In this document: in pieces, positions 1 through 6,995 of the stretch
Numbering within the stretch: the first letter of the stretch is position 1
How the letters are laid out: each line of letters starts with the position of its first letter
Origin: a bacterium UBP17_UBA6191
GTDB taxonomy: Bacteria; Muiribacteriota; UBA6191
Assembly: GCA_002422125.1 (NCBI GenBank)
Contig: DITF01000182.1
Span: 1-9,505 of the forward strand
Reading direction: 5' to 3'
Length of the DNA: 9,505 bases
Program-made: the position numbers and the translations under genes
The notes under the pieces: generated by a model
Told to the model about the DNA's origin: nothing
Databases searched by the model: none
The model's input: only the letters and a program-made list of their open reading frames with translations

Positions 1-41
1 AAAACAGCTTCAATCAGAGTAAATCCACGACGAAGATTCAT
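1..41 (-). CDS. Prepilin-like protein, N-terminal fragment (runs off the left edge)
   Basis: Only the first 13 codons are in the window. They read MNLRRGFTLIEAV, a short basic leader, then Gly6 and a Phe that would be mature residue 1, then TLIEA with Glu at mature position +5. This is the type III signal of type IV prepilins and pseudopilins, which prepilin peptidase cuts after the Gly and N-methylates at the Phe. The ATG overlaps the stop of the upstream pilin-like gene in an ATGA arrangement, so the two are very likely translationally coupled. A GAGG lies 10 bases upstream of the ATG, which is slightly long spacing for a ribosome site. The rest of the protein, and so whether it is a major pilin, minor pilin or type II secretion pseudopilin, cannot be seen. 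Confidence 0.85.
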   Translation of the reverse strand, partial: MNLRRGFTLIEAV

Positions 42-559
42 CTTAGATACACCTCATCCCGAGTCATTACCGTTTTTAACTCCAGGGAGCGATTAAACTC
101 TGTAGCACCTGGAGTCACCCATTCCACACGAACAGCCAAAACCTTGGCATCCAGCATGGGGCGATGATTATCTTTTGAGCCAATGTTGGCAGGGTAAATT
201 TTAATCATGCGGCGAAACCTTTCAGGCATTGGAGATAGCACGAGCTTACTTAAAGATCGGAGATCTGGATCTTTCATGTCTTCCCATAAAAATGGACGAC
301 GCATAACGGAAATGTTCAGCCAAGGGCTTTGATCATTAGAGTCTGAGATATCATAAATTCGATCAAGACCTAATGACATTTTTATGGTTGTCACACTGTC
401 CACGACTTCCCGGGCAATAATCATAGCCTGAATTTCATCAAGGCTGGCCTCAGTCTGGTGCAGTGATTGTCGAAACATAAAAAACATGGGAACAGCCACA
501 AACAGAAGCAACATCGAAGCTATGATGATTTCCACTAGCGAAAATGCCTTGTGATTCAT
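38..559 (-). CDS. Minor pilin / pseudopilin (PilV/GspI-like prepilin)
   Basis: A 173-residue protein with a prepilin N-terminus: a very short leader (MNHKA), then FSLVEIIIA with Glu at mature position +5, and a hydrophobic helix to about residue 26. The helix would anchor the protein in the inner membrane and then pack in the pilus core. Prepilin peptidase processing is inferred from the motif. The residue before the cleavage site is Ala rather than the usual Gly. The rest is a small, mostly polar domain that I cannot assign to a subfamily; size and position fit PilV or GspI/GspJ-type minor subunits. I prefer the ATG at 559, which has GGGA six bases upstream, over an in-frame TTG at 565. The gene starts just after the stop of the large PilX-like gene and overlaps the next prepilin by 4 bp, so it sits in the middle of one operon. 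It lacks cysteines. Confidence 0.8.
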   Translation of the reverse strand: MNHKAFSLVEIIIASMLLLFVAVPMFFMFRQSLHQTEASLDEIQAMIIAREVVDSVTTIKMSLGLDRIYDISDSNDQSPWLNISVMRRPFLWEDMKDPDLRSLSKLVLSPMPERFRRMIKIYPANIGSKDNHRPMLDAKVLAVRVEWVTPGATEFNRSLELKTVMTRDEVYLR

Positions 560-561
560 AT

Positions 562-2910
562 TCAATCCCGTTTTACCCTAAGATTATGGTCATCAAGGGC
601 CATGCGATACACCTTCCAACTATCCTGCCTTAGTGGGTTAAGTTTAGGATTGTAGGTCACAGTAGTCGAGGCCAAAAACATCGACATATCAAGACTGGAC
701 ACGGCCAGACTTCCGATGATGTTCACAATTTGTTCAGGATTTGTTTTGCGAATGGAGTTTTTTGAGGTGAGCTGGGCTTCATAATCGGTGGGAATTCCGG
801 GCTGTACATTGCCGGAGGTTAGATAAATTTCCTCGCATTCAAATCCGGCATAGTGTCCTCGGGCTTCCACAGGAGATAAAAAACACAAACCAGCAACAAC
901 TAAACTGCTATCGCCTGTAATTACTACTGGAACATCTAAATTCAAATCACCCCATAACCCAATTGTGCGACCCTGGGTGTTGAGATAGTAAATACCGCCC
1001 CCTCTTTTCAGAACTCCAGCTTTTTCCAGACTTTCCTGAGTGTCATACCAAAAACTGGCCCTGGCATTGGAAAAGGCAGAAATAAAGTTGTACTCAGGTA
1101 TGCCTTTCAGATATGTCCTGCTAAGAGTAAGACTTTTGGAAAGCTTATGCTCCCATATTTCTTCCTCGGATCCATCTCCCGGAAGCTGTTTGAGTTTGGG
1201 TTTGAAGCTGTAATCCGTAAAATTCTCGTGGATATGCGGAGGAAAAACTTTATGGGTATAGTGTGGATAATCGATCAAGTTATTGAGATGAATCCGCATG
1301 GTTTGAGACATGATGGACTCATAATCAGAATACCGCGGAGTTAGTAGCTCCCATGCAAAATCAGGCTGGGCCACAAGGTGCAGCGGTTCCTCACAATCCT
1401 GAATGTAATTCATATTGGTCCATTGCAATGGCAGGGGCTGATAAAAGGGTGGGTTTTTATTGATAAATTCAAATTCTGTCAGGTTACGAATCACGGCAGA
1501 ACTTTCAAACTTATGACGGGGAGAAGGCAGACATCGCTCACGGCTGTTTTCATCAGAATCGCTTTGGTCTCTATCGATTCTAAGTGAACTCAGCTTGGCA
1601 AACTCCAAATAGGCATCGCCAGAGGTATAAGTTCGTGAGGGGTAGTCTACCGAACCAAAAACCTTTAACAAGGAAGACTCGGCAGAATATTGGGGAATAT
1701 AAAAGGCAGGGTTTGCTGGCCCAGTAGATTCATAAAAACCCTCATATAATTCCTCAACCCAGACTTCTCCATCTTGATCGGAAACAGGAGGAATCTCGGG
1801 GTCATCCCAATAATAGGTAAACGAAATTGGCTCCGTAAATCTGGGCGGTGGATCCATCCGCACATAGTTGGGCAAGCGAATCTGGTTGTCCCCAGTTACC
1901 TTGGCCCGAGTGGTGAAGTAATTGCGGTTGAGTAGCAGGTATTGCTGGCCAGCGGCGGCCATGCCAGGCGTCATTTTTAACACACTGGAACTTGAGTCGC
2001 CAAGATACAACCAGCCTCTTTCTTCAATTGCATCCTTGCTCATTTTTATCTTGCTGCTGTCTCTTAAGCTATCAAGGGCTTCCATGCTGTCAGGGGCCGG
2101 ACCATAAATCTGGAGGTCTGTTTTGATATCGGGATCCTTTAAGGGGCTGTGATACAGGTACATCGGAAAATTGTACTGGTACTTCATATTCCCGTCCCGG
2201 ATGATGGGAACACCATTGATGTCAGTGTACAGGCGATCATATTTGCCCAGATTTGAATCATCATGAAAAAGGGTGAATCGCGAGAGTATTGCCTGGCTCA
2301 AGGGGTAGGTTACTAAAATCTTGGTTCGGCTGGATCCCTGCTCAACGCCTTTAAATTTGACTGCAACTCCAAAGGTGAGAATACATTGGTTTAATAAAGC
2401 ATCTACAAATTCGGCATCCCTGTCAATTCTGGGCTGACAGGAGTAATCGAGCTTTAACTGGTAGCTATCTCCTCCGATCTGGGTCAGAAACAAATCCATG
2501 GCTTTCACGGTCTGGCCTTGTTTTTTAAGCCATTCTACATTCTGATCGGGTGGAATCTCTCCCTTACCTGCTATAGGAATCAATGCAAAGTCTCTTAGGA
2601 AAAACCCAAAATAACCAGCATCGGTGTTGAGACGATTGCTATTGATTGCGCTTTGTAAAATCCTTGGATCCTGTGGGCCTTCTACACTTTCGCGAAAACC
2701 CAGAACAAAAAGTTCTACTATACCTTCCGCCGCAGTTTTTGCGCTTTCGGCATAGAACATTCTGTGGGCATCGCGATTTTGTTGCAGGGAGCGGGAATGG
2801 AGTGTCAAAAACAGTATTCCAACGACACTAAGAATGCCAAGGACAATAAAAAGCACAAAGCCTTGATTGCCAAGTCCTTTAGATTTAGGAAAAATAATTT
2901 GCATATCCAC
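562..2910 (-). CDS. Large PilX-like pilus assembly protein
   Basis: A 782-residue protein whose N-terminus resembles the PilX N-terminal family. A basic leader is followed by GNQGF and a hydrophobic helix (about residues 17-37), then a polar heptad-like stretch with the YAESAKTAAE motif, similar to the conserved FxAAEAALR region of PilX proteins. There is no Glu at position +5 of the presumed mature chain, as in PilX and GspK. The C-terminal part (about 653-752) is rich in short beta-like segments with the pattern 'V-V-I-T-G-D-S-S-L-V-V-A-G' and then 'IIGSLAVSS'. That pattern recurs at the end of many long PilX-type proteins. The 600-residue middle has no domain I recognise and is likely extracytoplasmic; it contains several scattered Cys. 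The start could be the GTG at 2910 or the ATG at 2904, and neither has a good ribosome site. It is the first gene of the leftward pilin cluster, divergent from the zinc-ribbon gene. PilX-like is moderately sure; a specialised adhesive role is only a guess. Confidence 0.7.
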   Translation of the reverse strand: MDMQIIFPKSKGLGNQGFVLFIVLGILSVVGILFLTLHSRSLQQNRDAHRMFYAESAKTAAEGIVELFVLGFRESVEGPQDPRILQSAINSNRLNTDAGYFGFFLRDFALIPIAGKGEIPPDQNVEWLKKQGQTVKAMDLFLTQIGGDSYQLKLDYSCQPRIDRDAEFVDALLNQCILTFGVAVKFKGVEQGSSRTKILVTYPLSQAILSRFTLFHDDSNLGKYDRLYTDINGVPIIRDGNMKYQYNFPMYLYHSPLKDPDIKTDLQIYGPAPDSMEALDSLRDSSKIKMSKDAIEERGWLYLGDSSSSVLKMTPGMAAAGQQYLLLNRNYFTTRAKVTGDNQIRLPNYVRMDPPPRFTEPISFTYYWDDPEIPPVSDQDGEVWVEELYEGFYESTGPANPAFYIPQYSAESSLLKVFGSVDYPSRTYTSGDAYLEFAKLSSLRIDRDQSDSDENSRERCLPSPRHKFESSAVIRNLTEFEFINKNPPFYQPLPLQWTNMNYIQDCEEPLHLVAQPDFAWELLTPRYSDYESIMSQTMRIHLNNLIDYPHYTHKVFPPHIHENFTDYSFKPKLKQLPGDGSEEEIWEHKLSKSLTLSRTYLKGIPEYNFISAFSNARASFWYDTQESLEKAGVLKRGGGIYYLNTQGRTIGLWGDLNLDVPVVITGDSSLVVAGLCFLSPVEARGHYAGFECEEIYLTSGNVQPGIPTDYEAQLTSKNSIRKTNPEQIVNIIGSLAVSSLDMSMFLASTTVTYNPKLNPLRQDSWKVYRMALDDHNLRVKRD

Positions 2911-2968
2911 ATATAGTTTGCCCGATCTCTGGCGAAAAATACAGGCTTACTGATATATACTTGCAGGT
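2911..2968. promoter_or_regulatory. Divergent intergenic region, probable back-to-back promoters
   Basis: This 58-bp gap is the only place where both divergent gene sets could have a dedicated upstream start signal. For the rightward genes, TGATATATACT at 2951-2961 contains an extended -10-like element (TGA then TATATA), or TATACT at 2956-2961. No good -35 box lies at the right distance. For the leftward genes, CTATATG (reading 2916 down to 2910) is -10-like, also without a clear -35. Either placement would give very short leaders. No operator palindrome is evident. The call is weak and rests mainly on gene arrangement. Confidence 0.35.
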
Positions 2969-3667
2969 ATGATCAAACAGATTATTGCACTGAGAGAACA
3001 TGAACTGGCCAGACAAGAGGCCAGAATTAGAATGGAACAGGCCAAACGACAGATTCATGATGCACGAACTCGCATCAGTGAACTTGGGCAAAATATTCAA
3101 CAAGGTGCCCAGAAAATTCAGTCAAAAAATGTGGAACAGAAACGATTGGAATTGGATTTAAAGGGCTTGGATCAGGATTTGAAAAAGCTCGAACAACAAA
3201 AGTTGAGTGCTGGCAGCCAAAAGATGTTGGAAACATTAATGGCGAGGGAAGACAAGCTTCGGGAGTCTTTAGGTGCAACTGAGGATAGGATTCTGGAAAT
3301 TCTTCAAAGTATTGAGGAACTTCAGTCCCATGTATCAGAGCAGGCTTTGGAGTTGAAAAAGCAAGAAGCCGTATTTGAACAGGAAATGCCAGGCTGGAAT
3401 GAGGAGTATCTGGCCTCTCAGAAACATCTGCATGAATTGATTCAGGAGGATGAACAGGTTTTGGACGGACTGAGTCAGGATATGATTCGTTTACATGCCG
3501 CGGCTCACAAAGTGTTAAAACGAGAATGTGTCATATTTCCGGTAAGTACGGAGTGCTGCCCAAACTGCGGCATCCATTTGGCCCAGAATTCGTTTTTGGC
3601 TATGCGCTATCAAGGGCAGGTGCAACACTGCCCTTCCTGTCAGGGAATTTTGTTTTATCCAGGCTAA
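2969..3667 (+). CDS. Coiled-coil C4-type zinc-ribbon protein (HP0958/CdsZ-like)
   Basis: A 232-residue protein. Residues about 5-180 are almost entirely charged helix, rich in Glu, Gln, Lys and Leu with heptad spacing, predicting a long coiled-coil hairpin. The C-terminal 40 residues carry a zinc ribbon: Cys197-x2-Cys200 and Cys221-x2-Cys224, with an extra Cys196 next to the first pair. This architecture matches the family of Helicobacter HP0958 (FlgZ) and Chlamydia CT398 (CdsZ). Members have been linked to sigma-54 (RpoN) and to flagellar or type III secretion functions, but the role in most bacteria is unknown. No flagellar or rpoN gene is in view, so that function cannot be assumed. The ATG at 2969 begins MIKQIIALREHE, which fits the usual family start, though its Shine-Dalgarno (AGG one base before the ATG) is poor. 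It is followed after 3 bp by the TPM-domain gene. Confidence 0.8.
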   Translation: MIKQIIALREHELARQEARIRMEQAKRQIHDARTRISELGQNIQQGAQKIQSKNVEQKRLELDLKGLDQDLKKLEQQKLSAGSQKMLETLMAREDKLRESLGATEDRILEILQSIEELQSHVSEQALELKKQEAVFEQEMPGWNEEYLASQKHLHELIQEDEQVLDGLSQDMIRLHAAAHKVLKRECVIFPVSTECCPNCGIHLAQNSFLAMRYQGQVQHCPSCQGILFYPG

Positions 3668-3670
3668 AAA

Positions 3671-4405
3671 ATGATTTTAAGACTGTTCTTGATACTGATT
3701 TTATTGCGAATTTTTAAAGCCTCACCTGTACAGGATGATGCCTTGTTATTCAGTCCTGAATCCAGACAGGCCATGGAACAGATGATAGGCGATCTAGAAG
3801 TGCGTACAGGGATTCGCTTTTTTATTCTGGTGGAAGAAACATTTCACTTGGAAAACTTTGACTCCAGTTCCCGTTCGGCATTTGCCCGCTTCATTGAGCC
3901 GGTTAAAAACACTCGTGGGGCCATGATTTTTTTACAACTCGAAAAGGGTTCCCGTCGAGGACGGGTCAGTTTTTCGCTTGGCCTTGGCTTGCAGGGAGCC
4001 ATGGACAGAGAAGAAGTTCGAGAAATTTTAAAAGGTATGATTCATGCCTTGAGTCGCGACCAGAATTATCAGAAAAAACTGGTGGAGGGCGTTTCGCGCT
4101 TTGTTCAAAGTCTTTTGGAGTATGTGAAAAGAAATCCTGAGGTGAACTCAGAACAGGAAGTGCCCCAAAGCCTTGAAATTGAACCAACAGTCTCATCCAG
4201 TAAATTTTTCTGGATTGTTTCTGTTCTTTTGATCTCGTTTATTATAAGCTTGGCCTTGTTCGTCTGGTCGCGACGCAAATGTCCGCGTTGTGGCTCAAGA
4301 CTGCATGTAAACATCCGACCCCTGTCGCATGGGGAGTCTGGGTATAAACGGATTAAAATCATTAAGTGCTTCGATTGCAATTACTTCCGGAAATACCTCT
4401 TCTAG
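3671..4405 (+). CDS. TPM-domain membrane protein with C-terminal zinc ribbon
   Basis: A 244-residue protein. Residues 1-18 form a hydrophobic signal or signal-anchor segment. About 25-150 is a TPM domain (the TPM_phosphatase, formerly DUF477, fold). It has the expected order: a helix ending in 'LEVRTGIRFFILVEE', a central 'RGAMIFLQLEKGSRRGRVSFSLG' segment, and a following 'GLGLQGAMDREEVREIL' segment. A second membrane helix lies at about 179-199. A short C-terminal tail carries two CxxC pairs, Cys204-x2-Cys207 and Cys233-x2-Cys236, which would form a zinc ribbon. The likely topology is a TPM domain outside the inner membrane with the zinc ribbon in the cytoplasm. TPM proteins have diverse roles: some are phosphatase-like, one acts in photosystem repair in plants, and others are linked to membrane protein quality control. 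No specific activity can be named here. It sits 3 bp after the zinc-ribbon gene and 16 bp before lon, so co-transcription with lon is plausible. Confidence 0.78.
   Translation: MILRLFLILILLRIFKASPVQDDALLFSPESRQAMEQMIGDLEVRTGIRFFILVEETFHLENFDSSSRSAFARFIEPVKNTRGAMIFLQLEKGSRRGRVSFSLGLGLQGAMDREEVREILKGMIHALSRDQNYQKKLVEGVSRFVQSLLEYVKRNPEVNSEQEVPQSLEIEPTVSSSKFFWIVSVLLISFIISLALFVWSRRKCPRCGSRLHVNIRPLSHGESGYKRIKIIKCFDCNYFRKYLF
4172..4198 (+). promoter_or_regulatory. Candidate sigma-32-type heat-shock promoter for lon
   Basis: CTTGAAA at 4172-4178 is a full match to the -35 consensus of heat-shock sigma factor RpoH. After a 13-base spacer, CTCATCC at 4192-4198 matches the -10 consensus CCCATNT at four of six defined positions. 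The element lies inside the TPM gene, about 225 bp before the lon start. lon is a classical RpoH target in proteobacteria, which is why this match is listed. A chance occurrence within coding sequence is possible because the -10 match is only partial. Confidence 0.4.
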
Positions 4406-4410
4406 GCAAG

Positions 4411-4416
4411 AAGGAG
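4411..4416 (+). promoter_or_regulatory. Ribosome binding site that fixes the lon start
   Basis: AAGGAG, five bases before the ATG at 4422, is a near-ideal Shine-Dalgarno sequence. It decides for that ATG over an in-frame ATG at 4329, which would overlap the TPM gene by 77 bp and add 31 residues with no resemblance to Lon. Confidence 0.85.
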
Positions 4417-4421
4417 CCAGC

Positions 4422-6995
4422 ATGTCTGCAAAAAAGAAGAATAAACCTACAGAAATTGAAGATGATGAACTCGAGGGTTTAGAGGATGAGATTGAAAGCC
4501 TAGACTATACGCCTAGGGAGCTTGAGCCATCTCAGATCTCGGATCGGGATGAAAAGGAGAGGGCAAATCGCCCGGCTGTTTTTGATATCCCTGTGCTGCC
4601 GTTACGGGAAATAGTGGTTTTCCCCTACATGGTGATTCCCTTGTTTGTGGGTAGAAGTTTGTCTTTGACTGCCATTGAAAGGGCGATGGAGACAAATCGC
4701 GAAATTTTATTGGTATCACAGAAACAGGCTAAAACCGATCACCCCTCCCGTGAGGATCTACATGATGTGGGTACGGTTGCCGAAATCATGCAGCTTTTAA
4801 AATTACCCGATGGAATTGTCAAAATTCTGGTGGAAGGGACTGCTAGAGCCCGAGTCAGAAAGTACCGCGATAATGATAAGTTTTATGAAGCAGAAATTGA
4901 GGAGTTTGTAGATACCGAAGATAAAAATCTCAGAACTCAGGCTTTGATGCGTAATGCCATTACCCAGTTCGAAGCCTACATAAAATTGAATAAGAATGTT
5001 CCGGTTGAAATTATCAATGTGACCAACAGCGTAGAGAGTCCTGGCCGGCTCGCAGACATTATTGTTGCCCACCTAAAGCTTAAGGTGGAAGCCAAGCAGG
5101 AGGTATTGGAGGCCTTTTCGGCTGAAGACCGTCTGTCCATGATCTGCGATATCCTGAATAAGGAAATTGAGATTCTGAATATTGAGAAAAAGATCCGGGG
5201 CCGTGTGCGCAAGCAGATGGAGCAGGTTCAAAAAGAATATTATCTGAGAGAACAGATCAAAGCCATTCAAAAGGAGCTTGGGGAAAATGATGAGGCCGCC
5301 AATGAGGCCAAGGAATTCAGAAAGCTTATTGATAAGGCCAAAATGCCTAAGGACATCAAAGATAAGGTACTAAAGGAACTCGACAAATTTGCCAAAATGT
5401 CCTATTCCTCGGCTGAAAGTGGAGTGATTCGTAACTACCTGGAAATCATGGTGGAGTTGCCCTGGTCCAAAAAAACCAAGGACCATCTGGATGCCAAAGT
5501 TGCCCAGGAGACTTTGGACAAGGATCACTATGGACTAGAGAAAGTCAAAGAAAGGATTATTGAATTTTTAGCAGTATGTCAGCTCAAAAACACTATCAAG
5601 GGCCCAATTTTATGTTTGGTAGGGCCTCCTGGAGTGGGAAAAACTTCTTTGGCTCGTTCTATAGCTGAGGCTATGGGCCGAAAATTTGCCAGAATTTCTT
5701 TGGGCGGTATGCGAGATGAGGCTGAGATTCGTGGTCATAGACGCACTTATGTGGGAGCTATGCCCGGTCGTCTGATTCAAACCTTAAAACAGGTGGGAAC
5801 CAAAAACCCGGTCATACTTTTAGATGAAATTGATAAGACTGGCTCAGATTTTAAGGGAGATCCATCTTCAGCCCTGTTAGAGGTTTTGGATCCAGAGCAG
5901 AATGTTAGCTTTCGTGATCATTACATTGGAGTCCCTTTTGATTTGTCTCAGGTATTGTTTTTGACCACTGCCAATCACCCTTACTCCATACCTGGGCCCT
6001 TGATGGATCGTATGGAAGTAATTTCTCTTTCCGGTTATACGGAAGAAGAAAAAGTTCAGATTGCCAATCGTTATCTGGTTCCCAAACAAATTGAAGAAAA
6101 TGGCTTAAAAGAAGGGCAACTGAGCATTTCTGAAGATGCGTTGGTAGAAATTATTCGCTGCTATACCCGTGAGGCAGGGGTAAGAGATCTGGAGCGCAAG
6201 GTCGGAAGTATTGCCAGAAAAGTGGCTAAGGCCATGGTGATGGAAAAGGATAAAAAGACCAGAAAAGTCACGGCCAAAAATGTGGTGGACTATCTGGGAG
6301 TGCGCAAACTTCTACCTGATATGCAGGGGGTAGAAGATCAGGTTGGTGTGGTAACAGGACTGGCCGTAACTTCCTTGGGTGGCAATATTTTGCCCATAGA
6401 GGTTGAGATTATGGAGGGCACGGGTAAAATTCTTCTGACAGGAAATCTTGGGGATGTCATGAAAGAATCCTGCCAGGCAGCCATTACTTATGTTCGTCGG
6501 CATAGAGAGAAGTTTTTTATTGACCCGGAATTTTATAAAAAATTGGATATTCACATTCATGCTCCAGAAGCGGCCATCCCCAAAGACGGCCCTTCGGCAG
6601 GAATTACCATTGCCACAGCCCTAGTTTCGGCTCTTACCAATGTACGAATCCGCAAAGATGTGGCGATGACAGGAGAAATTTCTCTTAAGGGTAAGGTGAT
6701 GCCCATTGGGGGAGTTCGGGATAAGTCTTTAGCTGCGTATAGGGTGGGTATCAAGGATATTATCCTTTGTGAAGAAAATGAAAAAGATCTTGAGGAAATC
6801 CCCAAGGAAATCAAAGAAAATATTCGTTTTCACATCGTGAAGACCTTTGATGAGGTATTAAAGGTTGCTTTAGTGGCCAAGGATTATCAGGATTTGTTAT
6901 CCGGTAAATCCAAGCCAGCTTTAGTAGCATCAGAGGCCAAGCCCAAAAGCAGGGGTCGCAGAAAGTCCGTTCAAATCGAGGCTACGGAGGATTGA
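4422..6995 (+). CDS. lon: ATP-dependent protease Lon
   Basis: An 857-residue AAA+ serine protease of the cytoplasm that unfolds and degrades misfolded and regulatory proteins as a hexamer. The N-terminal substrate-binding domain begins at about residue 53 (FDIPVLPLREIVVFP). The coiled-coil region includes 'EYYLREQIKAIQKELGE', a Lon signature. Walker A is GPPGVGKT at 401-408 (Lys407) and Walker B is LLDEID with Asp468-Glu469. The likely arginine finger is Arg530, in DRMEV, and the sensor-2 arginine is Arg588, in GVRDLER. The protease domain has the Ser-Lys dyad, Ser725 in DGPSAG and Lys768 in GVRDKSLAA, so the enzyme should be active. Two additions to the core stand out: an acidic N-terminal extension of about 45-50 residues relative to E. 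coli Lon, and a basic tail (about 830-857, with KSRGRRKS). The gene stop overlaps the yicC start. A heat-shock promoter candidate lies upstream. Confidence 0.97.
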   Translation: MSAKKKNKPTEIEDDELEGLEDEIESLDYTPRELEPSQISDRDEKERANRPAVFDIPVLPLREIVVFPYMVIPLFVGRSLSLTAIERAMETNREILLVSQKQAKTDHPSREDLHDVGTVAEIMQLLKLPDGIVKILVEGTARARVRKYRDNDKFYEAEIEEFVDTEDKNLRTQALMRNAITQFEAYIKLNKNVPVEIINVTNSVESPGRLADIIVAHLKLKVEAKQEVLEAFSAEDRLSMICDILNKEIEILNIEKKIRGRVRKQMEQVQKEYYLREQIKAIQKELGENDEAANEAKEFRKLIDKAKMPKDIKDKVLKELDKFAKMSYSSAESGVIRNYLEIMVELPWSKKTKDHLDAKVAQETLDKDHYGLEKVKERIIEFLAVCQLKNTIKGPILCLVGPPGVGKTSLARSIAEAMGRKFARISLGGMRDEAEIRGHRRTYVGAMPGRLIQTLKQVGTKNPVILLDEIDKTGSDFKGDPSSALLEVLDPEQNVSFRDHYIGVPFDLSQVLFLTTANHPYSIPGPLMDRMEVISLSGYTEEEKVQIANRYLVPKQIEENGLKEGQLSISEDALVEIIRCYTREAGVRDLERKVGSIARKVAKAMVMEKDKKTRKVTAKNVVDYLGVRKLLPDMQGVEDQVGVVTGLAVTSLGGNILPIEVEIMEGTGKILLTGNLGDVMKESCQAAITYVRRHREKFFIDPEFYKKLDIHIHAPEAAIPKDGPSAGITIATALVSALTNVRIRKDVAMTGEISLKGKVMPIGGVRDKSLAAYRVGIKDIILCEENEKDLEEIPKEIKENIRFHIVKTFDEVLKVALVAKDYQDLLSGKSKPALVASEAKPKSRGRRKSVQIEATED
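6986..6990 (+). promoter_or_regulatory. Ribosome binding site of yicC inside the lon end
   Basis: GGAGG lies in the last codons of lon, four bases before the yicC ATG at 6995. The lon TGA (6993-6995) and the yicC ATG share one base (TGATG), which suggests translational coupling by terminating lon ribosomes. An in-frame TTG at 6992 sits too close to the site to be preferred. Confidence 0.75.

Noticed and set aside
1147..2107. Plus-strand frames opposite the PilX-like gene
   Set aside because: They are short, lack ribosome sites and lie antisense to one long coding frame.
2961..2965. TTGCA resembling the -12 half of a sigma-54 promoter before the zinc-ribbon gene
   Set aside because: The -24 half (TGGCAC) is absent at the required distance, where CTGATA is found, so the family link of HP0958 to RpoN is not mirrored here.
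4329..4421. In-frame upstream ATG extending Lon by 31 residues
   Set aside because: It overlaps the TPM gene by 77 bp and has no resemblance to Lon, while the ATG at 4422 has an excellent ribosome site.
4406..4421. CIRCE operator (HrcA site) before lon
   Set aside because: No TTAGCACTC-N9-GAGTGCTAA or near match is present in the gap or nearby upstream sequence.
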